DNA of 64,000 nucleotides from Fervidobacterium_A thailandense (GTDB taxonomy: Bacteria > Thermotogota > Thermotogae > Thermotogales > Fervidobacteriaceae): NCBI RefSeq assembly GCF_041505935.1, contig NZ_CP140110.1, one strand, 5' to 3'. Under the pieces are notes generated by a model. It had not been told where the DNA came from, did no database searches, and saw only the letters and a program-made list of their open reading frames with translations. This document shows, one piece after another, positions 42,890 through 56,632 of the stretch. A program made the position numbers and the translations under genes. Positions within the stretch are counted from its first letter, which is position 1; every line of letters starts with the position of its first letter.

Positions 42890-43777
42890 ATGGCAGAAAG
42901 GGTTGAAAAGAGCGAGGTTCAAAACAATCAGTCGGCTTACCAACAACAGTACCAGCCGCTCAAGGAAGCCGTTCTGGTCGGTAGTGAGACGATCCTGAGA
43001 GCCCCAAAACTTGTTGGCGTTCCAACCGGTGTTGAAGGGCTTGACGGATTGTTCTACACAACGGAAATGACGCAAGAAGGGCCACGGAAAGTTTCGTTGG
43101 GTGGGATTCCGAAGTACGGAATCTTCAACCTTACCGGAGTTTCCGATACGGGCAAAAGTCTAATAGCCGAACAATTTGCCGTTAAACAAGCTTCCCGAGG
43201 GGAAAGTGTCATTTTTGTCACAGTCGAATCACCCGCAGAATTCGTGGTCATGGGAATAAAGCAACGTGCCCAGGCAATGGGTATCGATTTCGAAGAAATA
43301 AAGGACAAAATAATATTCATCGACGTTGCGTCATACTCTTCGCTTCGAGACAACCTGGCCGAGTTCTTCGCCACCCTGGCTTACGCTATCAAGACGTACA
43401 AGGCCGAGTACACTGTCGTAGACTCGATCACCGGGTTGTTCGAGGAGAGGGAAGTTGCGGCAAGAATCGTCGTTCGAAAGGTCTTTTCGTTCCTGAAGAA
43501 GTGGAAGCAAACGGCTCTGCTAATTTCCCAGAAGAGAAGCGGACACGAAGAGTTAACGGCCGAGGCGGCTGGTGGATACGCGGTTGGGCACATCGTCGAT
43601 GGCACGTTCGTCGTCGCGAAGGAGTTGGTCGACACACCTTACAAAGCGAAGATGTACAAGGTCGAAGTAGGGGATGTTGTAAGGTTCTTCAGGATCGACG
43701 GTTGCAGACTCACCGGACACGATACGAAGTTGCACAGAATGGAGATAACCGAGACCGGATTAGTTAGAATTCTTTAA
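42890..43777 (+). CDS. KaiC/RecA-like ATPase (single-domain RAD55 type)
   Basis: A 295-aa ATPase of the KaiC-like branch of the RecA superfamily. A Gln-rich, probably disordered N-terminus (about 1-25) precedes the core VGVPTGVEGLDGLF (about 43). Walker A is GVSDTGKS (83-90), the catalytic-Glu region is FVTVESPAEF (Glu113) and Walker B is YTVVDSITGLF (Asp178). A DNA-binding-like LLISQKR follows. Only one KaiC domain is present, unlike the double-domain clock protein. It is the first gene of a CIRCE-controlled operon with an internally duplicated helical protein and a Clp unfoldase. A regulatory or adaptor ATPase is likely; a specific function is not known to me. ATG 42890 is used rather than the TTG at 42854 because a purine-rich GGAAGGGGGGAAG site precedes it. 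Confidence 0.88.
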   Translation: MAERVEKSEVQNNQSAYQQQYQPLKEAVLVGSETILRAPKLVGVPTGVEGLDGLFYTTEMTQEGPRKVSLGGIPKYGIFNLTGVSDTGKSLIAEQFAVKQASRGESVIFVTVESPAEFVVMGIKQRAQAMGIDFEEIKDKIIFIDVASYSSLRDNLAEFFATLAYAIKTYKAEYTVVDSITGLFEEREVAARIVVRKVFSFLKKWKQTALLISQKRSGHEELTAEAAGGYAVGHIVDGTFVVAKELVDTPYKAKMYKVEVGDVVRFFRIDGCRLTGHDTKLHRMEITETGLVRIL

Positions 43778-43810
43778 TGGACAAGAAACGACAATAAAGG
43801 GGGGATACGC

Positions 43811-44548
43811 ATGGTGGTCGTGAAACCGGTATCAGAACCGATCGAAGAGATAGTTGCAGAGATTGTTAACAGGTGTATTGAACTTGTGGGAGGTTTTGAG
43901 GGACTTCTAAAATACGACAATCTGACGTGGGTTACTTCGCTCGTTAGGAGCGCTTACGCCGTGGTTCTGAAGCACGAGCTAAACAAAACAACCGAGGAAA
44001 TCGCTAAAATTCTTGGAATAACAAAGAATACCGCAAAAGAGATTTTGGAAGCTAAGGAGGAGAAGGTTAGAGAACTTATCTCAAAAGGTGAGTTGCAAAG
44101 TATAGAGGAACTGGACACTCACATAGCCGGTGCGCTCGCAAAGATTGCTTACAAGCAACTGAAAAGTGAAGGTGACCGGAAAATCGAAAGAATAGTTAGG
44201 AACGTGTTCAACATCGCTATAAACATCCTGGGAGGTTACAAGCGAATTGGTGAACTCAAGTTCCTAACTTGGTTACCTTCACTGGTCAGAGCTATTTACG
44301 CGGTAGTTCTGAAAAACGAACAAAACGTCACCGATGAAGAACTTACCACCAAACTTGGAATTTCGGATGTTACCTTGAAGAAGATCCTCGAAGCGGACCC
44401 AACGGAACTTGAACAGAGGTTATCCGAACTGTACGACTTCGACAACGATGATGACGAATCAAAACACGAATCGAAGATACACATCGCCGGTGCCATCGCT
44501 AAAAGGGCTTACGAAGCGTTTAGAGAAAAACAGTTACGTGAACAATAA
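43811..44548 (+). CDS. Two-repeat helical protein of unknown function in the CIRCE operon
   Basis: A 245-aa cytoplasmic protein made of two copies of one module. Residues about 13-118 and 127-238 align: NLTWVTSLVRSAYAVVLKHE matches FLTWLPSLVRAIYAVVLKNE, EEIAKILGITKNTAKEILEA matches EELTTKLGISDVTLKKILEA, and HIAGALAKIAYKQLK matches HIAGAIAKRAYEAFR. Each module contains a helix-turn-helix-like segment (ILGITKNTAKEIL). I do not recognise the family. DNA binding or an adaptor role for the flanking ATPases is possible. The gaps are 33 nt after the KaiC-like gene and 29 nt before the Clp start, so one transcript is likely. Confidence 0.8.
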   Translation: MVVVKPVSEPIEEIVAEIVNRCIELVGGFEGLLKYDNLTWVTSLVRSAYAVVLKHELNKTTEEIAKILGITKNTAKEILEAKEEKVRELISKGELQSIEELDTHIAGALAKIAYKQLKSEGDRKIERIVRNVFNIAINILGGYKRIGELKFLTWLPSLVRAIYAVVLKNEQNVTDEELTTKLGISDVTLKKILEADPTELEQRLSELYDFDNDDDESKHESKIHIAGAIAKRAYEAFREKQLREQ

Positions 44549-44577
44549 AAAATAATATTATGAAAGGAGTTGATAGT

Positions 44578-46800
44578 ATGATGTTCAACATGGAAGACTT
44601 CACCGAAGGGGCGCAGGAGATACTGACGTCCGTCAACGATGTTTTGACCCGTTACAGACACAACCAGCTTTCTCCAGAGCACATACTTTTGACGATGTTG
44701 GAGAACCAGAAAAACGCAGCTGTAGACATCTTGAACCATCTTGGTGTTGACCTTGAAGGTTTGAAACGCGACGTGGAGCGCGTACTCTCTTCGAAGGGAA
44801 CCTACTACTATGCAGGAACATCCGGCGGTTCCGGGCAAATGTACATAACACCGGATGCGACCAAGATTATCAACGAAGCCAAGCGGGAAGCCAGACGTAT
44901 GGGCGATGAAAAAGTCGGAACAGACCATCTATTGCTGGCCATGATACTCGTACCGGAAACGACAACGTACAGGTTACTCGCAAAGTACGGTGTCTCACCG
45001 GACAAGGTCTACAAGGCCATAAAGGATCTCAGGATGCAGCGCACGTACACCGAAGAGGAAAACATTGATGTCCTTGCCAAGTTTACTGAGAACCTCACGG
45101 AAATGGCAAAAAACGGACAGTTGATGCCCGTTGTGGGTCGTGAGAAGGAAGTTAACCGGATGATAGAAATCCTCGGCAGGAAGATAAAGAACAACCCGGT
45201 TCTCATCGGTGATCCCGGTGTTGGTAAGACGGCGATAGTGGAAGGTCTTGCGCAGAGAATAGTTGCCGGGAACGTTCCAGACTTCCTAAAAGGAAAGACA
45301 ATATTAAAACTCGACCTTGCCAGACTCGTAGCTGGAACTAAGTTCAGAGGAGAATTCGAAGAAAGACTCAAAAAACTCGTCGATGTTCTGAAGAAACGTT
45401 CGGATGTAATTCTCTTCATCGATGAACTACACACCGTCGTTGGTGCGGGAGCGGCTGAGGGTGCGCTTGATGCCGGCAACATACTCAAACCCGAGCTTGC
45501 AAGGGGCACGATGCGTGTTATCGGTGCGACGACGGTGGAAGAGTACAGAAAGTACATTGAAAAGGATAAGGCACTCGCAAGAAGGTTCCAGGTCATCTTT
45601 GTTGCAGAACCATCGGTCGAAGAAACCGTTGAAATTCTCAAAGGACTCAAACCGAAGTTTGAGGAGTTCCACGGAGTTAAAATCAGCGAAAGGGCACTCG
45701 AGTTTGCCGCTAAAATGTCCGCCCGGTATATAACCGACAGGTATCTGCCAGACAAAGCCGTAGACTTGATCGACGAAGCGGCCGCAAGATGCAAGATTGA
45801 CGGAAAACAGATGGTCGAAGAGGAGGACGTTGCAAAAGTCATAGAAAGATGGACGGGAATCCCCGTTGGAAAGATGATGCAGGATGAGAAGGAGAAACTC
45901 AAGAGGTTGGAGGAGATAATCCACGAAAAGTTCGTCGACCAGGAAGAAGCGGTAAAAGTTGTTGCCAACGCAATCAAGATGTCCAGGGCCGGTATCAGGA
46001 ATCCGAACAGACCTCTGGGTGTGTTCCTGTTCCTCGGACCCACAGGTGTTGGTAAAACCGAGCTTGCAAAGAGACTTGCGGACGTACTGTTCGGTACAGA
46101 GAAGGCGCTCATACGTATCGACATGAGTGAGTACATGGAGAAACACTCTGTTGCGAGGTTGATCGGTGCACCTCCGGGCTACGTGGGTTACGAAGAAGGT
46201 GGATACCTCACCGAGCAGGTCAGAAGGAGACCGTACAGCGTTATACTCTTTGATGAGATAGAAAAGGCACACCCGGAAGTTTTCAACGTACTTTTGCAAC
46301 TGTTCGACGACGGTAGGTTGACCGACGGAAAGGGTAACACCGTGGATTTCAAGAACACGATTATCATAATGACCAGTAACATCGGCTCTGAAGTGATCAT
46401 CCAAGATATCGAGGAAGGCTTCGAGGACATGATACCAAAACACATCGAAGAGGAAATGCGCAAGTACTTCAGACCGGAACTGATTAACAGAATCGACGCA
46501 GCGGTTGTCTTCAAGCCACTGAAGAAAGAACATATCAAACAGATTGTCAGAATTTACTTGAGCGAGCTAAACAACAGGCTCAAAGATAAGAACATCGTTG
46601 TGGAAATTGATGAGAGTATGATGGAGTATTTGGCAACGGAAGGTTACGTACCGACGATGGGAGCAAGACCTCTGAGGAGGTTGTTCGAAAACACTGTGGA
46701 GTTTAAGATAGCGGAGTTGATTATCAACGATCAACTCAGAGAGGGTCAAAAGATAACATTCTCCTGGACCGACGAGGGATTGCAGTGGAAGATTGAATAA
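44578..46800 (+). CDS. ClpA/ClpC-family AAA+ unfoldase without M domain
   Basis: A 740-aa double-ring unfoldase. The N-domain (about 1-145) shows both Clp_N repeats (NQLSPEHILLTMLEN and KVGTDHLLLAMILVP). D1 has Walker A GDPGVGKT and Walker B ILFIDELHTVVGAG. D2 has GPTGVGKTELAKRLA, SVILFDEIEKAHP and sensor 2 GARPLRR. D1 joins D2 directly (ERWTGIPVGKMMQDEKEKL), with neither the short ClpC nor the long ClpB M domain, so the plan is ClpA-like. At the ClpP-contact loop the nearest match is E-G-F rather than the usual [LIV]-G-[FL], so ClpP pairing is uncertain. ATG 44578 has AAAGGAG 8 nt upstream. It is the last gene of the HrcA-controlled operon. Confidence 0.93.
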   Translation: MMFNMEDFTEGAQEILTSVNDVLTRYRHNQLSPEHILLTMLENQKNAAVDILNHLGVDLEGLKRDVERVLSSKGTYYYAGTSGGSGQMYITPDATKIINEAKREARRMGDEKVGTDHLLLAMILVPETTTYRLLAKYGVSPDKVYKAIKDLRMQRTYTEEENIDVLAKFTENLTEMAKNGQLMPVVGREKEVNRMIEILGRKIKNNPVLIGDPGVGKTAIVEGLAQRIVAGNVPDFLKGKTILKLDLARLVAGTKFRGEFEERLKKLVDVLKKRSDVILFIDELHTVVGAGAAEGALDAGNILKPELARGTMRVIGATTVEEYRKYIEKDKALARRFQVIFVAEPSVEETVEILKGLKPKFEEFHGVKISERALEFAAKMSARYITDRYLPDKAVDLIDEAAARCKIDGKQMVEEEDVAKVIERWTGIPVGKMMQDEKEKLKRLEEIIHEKFVDQEEAVKVVANAIKMSRAGIRNPNRPLGVFLFLGPTGVGKTELAKRLADVLFGTEKALIRIDMSEYMEKHSVARLIGAPPGYVGYEEGGYLTEQVRRRPYSVILFDEIEKAHPEVFNVLLQLFDDGRLTDGKGNTVDFKNTIIIMTSNIGSEVIIQDIEEGFEDMIPKHIEEEMRKYFRPELINRIDAAVVFKPLKKEHIKQIVRIYLSELNNRLKDKNIVVEIDESMMEYLATEGYVPTMGARPLRRLFENTVEFKIAELIINDQLREGQKITFSWTDEGLQWKIE

Positions 46801-46830
46801 TCGATCAAACGACCAGTACGAAATACGGTG

Positions 46831-46866
46831 AAGGCCGACCGCAACAAACGGTCGGCCTTTTTACTT
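46831..46866 (+). terminator. Terminator of the CIRCE operon
   Basis: A perfect 11-bp stem AAGGCCGACCG/CGGTCGGCCTT (46831-46841, 46849-46859) with a 7-nt loop, followed by TTTTT. It also lies just past the convergent queD stop. Confidence 0.95.
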
Positions 46867-46870
46867 ATTA

Positions 46871-47227
46871 TCACTTGGAATATATCACAAAAGATGTTGG
46901 AGTCTCCCACAGCCTGATTTCGGATAAGCGATAGCGCTCCGTTGAAAGGTGCGGATACAGCCTGTTCCAAATCCACTCGGCTATGTTTTCTGCAGATGGC
47001 TGTTGCAGGATTTCGTTGATGTATGAATGATCCAGAACACTCAGAACGTGTTCTTGAACAATACGTTTCAACTCAATAAAATCAATGACCATTCCTTCCT
47101 CATCCCTCTCACCGCACACAACAACCTGGAGTTTGTACGTATGACCGTGGAGCTTCTCGCACTTTCCCTTGTAGGAAACCAGATTGTGCGCAGCATCGAA
47201 GGTGAATTCTTTAACTACACAGAGCAT
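46871..47227 (-). CDS. queD: 6-carboxy-tetrahydropterin synthase (QueD/PTPS family)
   Basis: A 118-aa T-fold enzyme of the 6-pyruvoyl-tetrahydropterin synthase family, probably making 6-carboxy-5,6,7,8-tetrahydropterin for queuosine (7-deazaguanine) synthesis. Zinc-binding histidines are in FDAAHNL and LHGHTYKL, the catalytic Cys is in KCEKLHGH, and the charge-relay Asp/His in SVLDHSYINE and the C-terminal Glu in IRLWETPTSF are seen. ATG 47227 has GGAAAGGGGGA 7 nt upstream; a longer frame to 47278 lacks a site. It stands alone between two terminators. No other queuosine genes are nearby. Confidence 0.92.
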   Translation of the reverse strand: MLCVVKEFTFDAAHNLVSYKGKCEKLHGHTYKLQVVVCGERDEEGMVIDFIELKRIVQEHVLSVLDHSYINEILQQPSAENIAEWIWNRLYPHLSTERYRLSEIRLWETPTSFVIYSK

Positions 47228-47300
47228 AAAACCGTCCCCCTTTCCTTCGATCTTTCGATGAGCCTTGTTTTTCATCACAAGCGGTTACTTATGGTTACTA

Positions 47301-47330
47301 AAAAGGCCCGGTGAGGTTTGCCACCGGGCC
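47301..47330 (-). terminator. Terminator of the rpoBC operon
   Basis: On the minus strand a 9-bp stem GGCCCGGTG/CACCGGGCC (47305-47313, 47322-47330) is followed by TTTTT, about 62 nt after the rpoC stop. Confidence 0.92.
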
Positions 47331-47391
47331 GATGTTGTCGTTACCAATTTACCACTGACGTGGTCATATCCTCACACTTTTAGCCCCACGC

Positions 47392-52359
<4,968 letters not shown>

Positions 52360-52378
52360 CAGGGTCCCTCCTTAACCC

Positions 52379-52399
52379 TATGGTGCTTTCAGCACCATA
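52379..52399. repeat. Perfect 9-bp hairpin between rpoB and rpoC
   Basis: TATGGTGCT/AGCACCATA (52379-52387, 52391-52399) with a 3-nt loop. No T-run follows on the transcribed strand, so it is not a typical terminator; RNA processing or message stabilisation are possible. Confidence 0.8.
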
Positions 52400-52420
52400 T
52401 TACGTTCTTGAATTATAACT

Positions 52421-55400
52421 TTATAACTTTTCTATATCAATTTCCCTACCGTGCTCGTCGTAAACACGTACGTCCAAGGCCAATCCCTTCAGCTCTCTAA
52501 CCAACACCTTAAAGCTTTCCGGAAGACCAGGTTCTGGTAGGTTCTTGGACTTCATTATGGCCCTGTAAACTTCCGTTCTTCCTCTGATGTCGTCACTCTT
52601 GACTGTAAGCATTTCGTTGAGTGTGTAAGAAGCTCCGTACGCTTCAAGCGCCCAAACTTCCATCTCTCCGAACCTCTGGCCACCGAATTGCGCCTTACCA
52701 CCGAGCGGTTGTTGGTGGATTAGCGAGTACGGGCCTGTTGCACGAGCGTGGATCTTATCGCGTGCAATGTGTATGAGTTTGAGCATGTACATGTAACCAA
52801 CCAACACCGGTGAGTCGAACTCCTTACCCGTACGTCCGTCCCTCAGCGTGACCTTGCCGGACGGATTTTCCGGATCATCACCGTGGTGCAGGTTGAACTG
52901 TTCGCGAACCTTGTAAAGTTCCGGGAGTATTTCGTCTTCTTTTGCACCATCAAAGACAGGAGTTGCAAAGTATCTGTTGGTCAGTTTCGCAAGCCATCCA
53001 AGAGACGTTTCGAGTACTTGTCCGATGTTCATTCGCGATGGAACTCCCAGAGGACTCAGAACGATTTGGACCGGTGTACCGTCCGGCAAGAACGGCATGT
53101 CCTCTTTCGGAAGTATCATCGAAACGACACCTTTGTTTCCATGTCTTCCAGCGAGCTTGTCACCAACTTCAAGTGGTTTCCTTGTTGCAAGGTAAACGCG
53201 CACGAGTGTGTTGACTCCAGGGCCAAGGTCTCCGACTTCCTCCTTGTGATAGACGTTAACACCGATGACTCGACCTTCAACACCGTGCGGGACTCTCAAC
53301 GAAGAGTCTTTTACATCCTTACCTTTTTCCCCGAAGACAGACCTTATGATCTTCTCCTCCGGACTCGCGTCGCTCTCACCTTTCGGTGTCACTTTACCGA
53401 CAAGTATATCCTGAGAGGACAGGTATTTTTGCCTACCAACGTACGCTCCAACACGTATGATTCCATTCTCGTCCAAGTTCCTCAAGTTTTCCTTGGAAAC
53501 GTTCGGCACCTCGGCTGTGATTTCTTCAGGCCCGATTCTCGTTTCTCGCGCGGTTGTCTCGTACACCTCGATATGGACCGATGTAAAGGTGTCTTCTTCG
53601 AGCAATTCTTCACTAACCAAGATAGCATCCTCGAAGTTGTAACCTTCCCACGGCAGGAACGCGACGAGCACGTTTTTACCAAGTGCCAGCTCACCGTTAT
53701 CGGTAGCCGGACCATCGGCTATGGGCATACCCTTCTTCACGAAGTCACCCACGTTGACGATTGGACGCTGGTTTATACACGTATCCTGGTTTGACCTCAC
53801 GTATTTGAGCAATTGGTACTCGTCAACGATCGGGTTACCTTTTTTATCGTAAAGTGGCTCACCATTTTCGTTAACGCGTTGGATGATGATCTTTCGCGCA
53901 TCAACTTTTCTGACTATACCGTCGTGTTTCGCGGTTACAACGTGTCCAGAATAGAGGGCAGCTGGATACTCCATACCCGTTCCCACAAGTGGTGCCTCGG
54001 GTTTTATCAACGGAACGGCCTGACGTTGCATGTTCGAACCCATCAGTGCACGGTTTGCGTCATCGTGTTCAAGGAACGGGATGAGCGATGTGGTAACACT
54101 GACTATCTGTTTTGGAGAGACATCTATGAAATCCACCTCGTGTTTGTCGACGAACACGATTTTCTCCATGTACCTTACCGTAACCTTGTCGGGGATTATG
54201 TTTCCTTCCTCGTCCACAGGAATCGTAGCCGAGGCAATCCTGTAGTGTTCCTCTTCATCAGCTGCGAGATAGACGATCTGATCGGTTACCTTACCGTTGA
54301 TCACCTTCCTGTACGGGGTGATCAGGAACCCGAACTTGTCTATCGTGGCGTAGACTGCGAGTGACGTGATGAGACCGATGTTACCACCTTCCGGTGTCTC
54401 GATCGGACACATCCTACCGTAGTGTGAGTGGTGTACGTCGCGCACCTCGAACCTTGCGCGTTCCCTCTTCAATCCACCAGGTCCCACCGCCGTCAACCTT
54501 CTCTTGTGGGTCAATTCTGATATCGGATTCACCTGGTCCATGAACTGGGAAAGCGGGTTTGTTGCGAAGAAACTGTTTATCGCAGCAACAACACTCCTGA
54601 GGTTGACCACGCTTGGGATCGAGATTTTATCGAGACTGGTGTACGTTGCCAACCTTTCCTGGATCTGGTGAACAACCTTTGAAAACGCTCTCTCGAATTC
54701 CGCACCGTAGAGCTCCCCAACGGTCCTAACACGTTTGTTAGCCAAGTGGTCCTTCGTATCGAGCGTTTCCGGGTGTCTCTCAACTTCAAGGAGCATCTTC
54801 GTAACAAGTATTATATCCATTGGAGTCAACGCGTTGAACGACTCCGAATACTCGACATTCTCGACATCCTTGGGATTCCTGCCTTCAATCTCAACAAGGT
54901 ACCTTCTGTACGCGTTCGTCAGTTTCTTGTTCATCTTATAACGCCCAACTTCGGATAGTTCGAACCGTTCCTCGTTGAAGTACAGGCTGTTCCAGTAGTT
55001 CTTCGCGGCGTTGTACCTGAACACTTCACCGGGTCTGAGTTCACGGTAAATCTCCATGTACGCACGGAGTTCACTGATTTGCTCTTCTTGAGGAATTTTC
55101 AACCTTTCTTTCAATTTGAGATAGGTTTTGAACATGTATTTGTTGACGACCTTTATCCGCTCAATACCGTGTTCCCTGAGCTCTTGAACGAGCGACGGAG
55201 TTAAAATGCTGCCTTTCTCGGCCAGCACCTCGCCGCTCTTTGATTTCACAGTTTCGAGTATAATAACACCGTTCGCATGTTCCACAGCATAGTCATCTTC
55301 CACATCGATGTACGTCGGGAAGAGCGATAGCACGTCAAGATCGTTCTGATAACCGAGCGTCTTCAAAACGAGGAAAAGGTTAAGCCTCTTCCTCCTGTCG

Positions 55401-55969
55401 ATTCTGGCGTACAGCGTCTCGTCGTTGAGATTCAACATTATCTCGAGCCACACACCTCTGACAGGTAAGAAGTGTGCAACGTATATGGGTTTTGCCCCGA
55501 CGTTTCTCGTCGGCTCTTCAACAAAATATACACCCGGGCTCCTAACAAGCTGGCTTACAACGACACGTTCAACACCGTTTATAACGAACGTTTGATTTTC
55601 CGTCATCACAGGATAATTACCGAGACTCACTTCCTCTTCACGCATCTCACCAGTTGAAAGGTCCGTCACCCTGACAGTTGCGTAGAAGGGGGCGACGTAA
55701 GTCAACAGCCTCTGCTTACACTCCTCCACGGAGTTTAGCGGAGCACCGACTCTGAAACCGACGAACTCGAGGCTGAATCCCTTATCCTTTCTCCCTTCGC
55801 CCTTAACCGAGGTGATCGGACAGAACTTTTTGAGGATCTTCAGCAAACCGGAATTTATCAATTCCGAGAACGAATCACGCTGAATTTGTACGAGGTCTGG
55901 CACGTCCAAGATTTCGGAAACTCTCCCGAACGAGAACCTCGTCCTGTTCCCAATCTGATAGGTTTTCAT
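52421..55969 (-). CDS. rpoB: RNA polymerase beta subunit
   Basis: The second catalytic subunit, 1182 aa, close to the ~1180-aa bacterial core form and without the large insertions of E. coli. Conserved parts seen include the rifampicin-binding region (FFATNPLSQFMDQVNPISEL; THKRRLTAVGPGGL; RDVHHSHYGRMCPIETPEG), KDKITVRYMEK-type lobe sequence, AGRHGNKGVVS, GPYSLIHQQPLGGKAQFGGQ and the C-terminal MLTVKSDDIRGRTEVY. The rif region residues look wild type. It follows rplL after a terminator-like hairpin and probably depends on partial readthrough. Confidence 0.99.
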   Translation of the reverse strand: MKTYQIGNRTRFSFGRVSEILDVPDLVQIQRDSFSELINSGLLKILKKFCPITSVKGEGRKDKGFSLEFVGFRVGAPLNSVEECKQRLLTYVAPFYATVRVTDLSTGEMREEEVSLGNYPVMTENQTFVINGVERVVVSQLVRSPGVYFVEEPTRNVGAKPIYVAHFLPVRGVWLEIMLNLNDETLYARIDRRKRLNLFLVLKTLGYQNDLDVLSLFPTYIDVEDDYAVEHANGVIILETVKSKSGEVLAEKGSILTPSLVQELREHGIERIKVVNKYMFKTYLKLKERLKIPQEEQISELRAYMEIYRELRPGEVFRYNAAKNYWNSLYFNEERFELSEVGRYKMNKKLTNAYRRYLVEIEGRNPKDVENVEYSESFNALTPMDIILVTKMLLEVERHPETLDTKDHLANKRVRTVGELYGAEFERAFSKVVHQIQERLATYTSLDKISIPSVVNLRSVVAAINSFFATNPLSQFMDQVNPISELTHKRRLTAVGPGGLKRERARFEVRDVHHSHYGRMCPIETPEGGNIGLITSLAVYATIDKFGFLITPYRKVINGKVTDQIVYLAADEEEHYRIASATIPVDEEGNIIPDKVTVRYMEKIVFVDKHEVDFIDVSPKQIVSVTTSLIPFLEHDDANRALMGSNMQRQAVPLIKPEAPLVGTGMEYPAALYSGHVVTAKHDGIVRKVDARKIIIQRVNENGEPLYDKKGNPIVDEYQLLKYVRSNQDTCINQRPIVNVGDFVKKGMPIADGPATDNGELALGKNVLVAFLPWEGYNFEDAILVSEELLEEDTFTSVHIEVYETTARETRIGPEEITAEVPNVSKENLRNLDENGIIRVGAYVGRQKYLSSQDILVGKVTPKGESDASPEEKIIRSVFGEKGKDVKDSSLRVPHGVEGRVIGVNVYHKEEVGDLGPGVNTLVRVYLATRKPLEVGDKLAGRHGNKGVVSMILPKEDMPFLPDGTPVQIVLSPLGVPSRMNIGQVLETSLGWLAKLTNRYFATPVFDGAKEDEILPELYKVREQFNLHHGDDPENPSGKVTLRDGRTGKEFDSPVLVGYMYMLKLIHIARDKIHARATGPYSLIHQQPLGGKAQFGGQRFGEMEVWALEAYGASYTLNEMLTVKSDDIRGRTEVYRAIMKSKNLPEPGLPESFKVLVRELKGLALDVRVYDEHGREIDIEKL

Positions 55970-56111
55970 TCAATCACCTCTTTCCAAAATTAATTGTACA
56001 CGGATAACCGCAACTGAGGGAAGAAAAAATAAAAAGACGTAAGGTGGAACCGAGTGTAACCCATTGGTGAACTGCGGAAATAGGGGGTAATAATACACCA
56101 ATTTTATATTA

Positions 56112-56152
56112 AACCACAAAAACCCCGCACTGTAAATCCTTGTGCGGGGTTT
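56112..56152 (-). terminator. Terminator or attenuator between rplL and rpoB
   Basis: On the minus strand an 11-bp stem AAACCCCGCAC/GTGCGGGGTTT (56142-56152, 56120-56130) is followed by a T-rich tract. The position 30-70 nt after rplL matches the classic partial terminator that lowers rpoBC relative to ribosomal protein expression. I see no convincing promoter between it and rpoB. Confidence 0.85.
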
Positions 56153-56184
56153 GATACATAATATTATCTTTCAAGAAACAGTTG

Positions 56185-56574
56185 TTACTTAATTTCAACC
56201 TCTCCGCCGGCTTCCGCAATTTTCTTCTTGATTTCCTCAGCCTCTTCCTTCTTAACGCCCTGTTTGATAAACGCGTCCGGAGCACCAGCTTTTTCAACGA
56301 GGTCTTTAGCTTCTTTCAGACCAAGTCCGGTGATTTCCCTGACAACTTTGATAACTTCTACCTTCTTCTGACCGAAGCTCTTAAGAAGCACGTCGAACGT
56401 GTCCTTTTCCTCAGCTGCCGCTGCTGCTGGAGCTGCCGCCGCTGCAACTGGCATCGCTGCCATAACTGGAGCTGCTGCGCTGACTCCGAATCTTTCTTCG
56501 AGCATCTTAACAAGTTCCGCAAGTTCCGCAACCGTCAATGACTCAATAGCTTTTACAAGTTCTTCCAACGTCAT
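56185..56574 (-). CDS. rplL: 50S ribosomal protein L7/L12
   Basis: A 129-aa stalk protein. The N-terminal dimerisation domain (TLEELVKAIESLTVAELAEL) and an Ala-rich hinge (AAMPVAAAAAPAAAAAEEK) lead to the C-terminal domain that binds elongation factors (KVEVIKVVREITGLGLKEAK; VEKAGAPDAFIKQGVKKEEA). ATG 56574 has GGAGGTGTGACT just upstream; a longer frame to 56592 lacks support. It follows rplJ by 58 nt and shares its L10 leader control. Confidence 0.98.
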   Translation of the reverse strand: MTLEELVKAIESLTVAELAELVKMLEERFGVSAAAPVMAAMPVAAAAAPAAAAAEEKDTFDVLLKSFGQKKVEVIKVVREITGLGLKEAKDLVEKAGAPDAFIKQGVKKEEAEEIKKKIAEAGGEVEIK

Positions 56575-56632
56575 AGTCACACCTCCGTACATGGATTTTT
56601 ACATGCTGTTACCGAACCAAAATACCGAAAGA

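Noticed and set aside
45009..46533. Long minus-strand open frames (up to 375 aa) opposite the Clp gene
   Set aside because: They are antisense shadows of a strongly conserved gene, lack ribosome sites and have unnatural serine/phenylalanine-rich composition.
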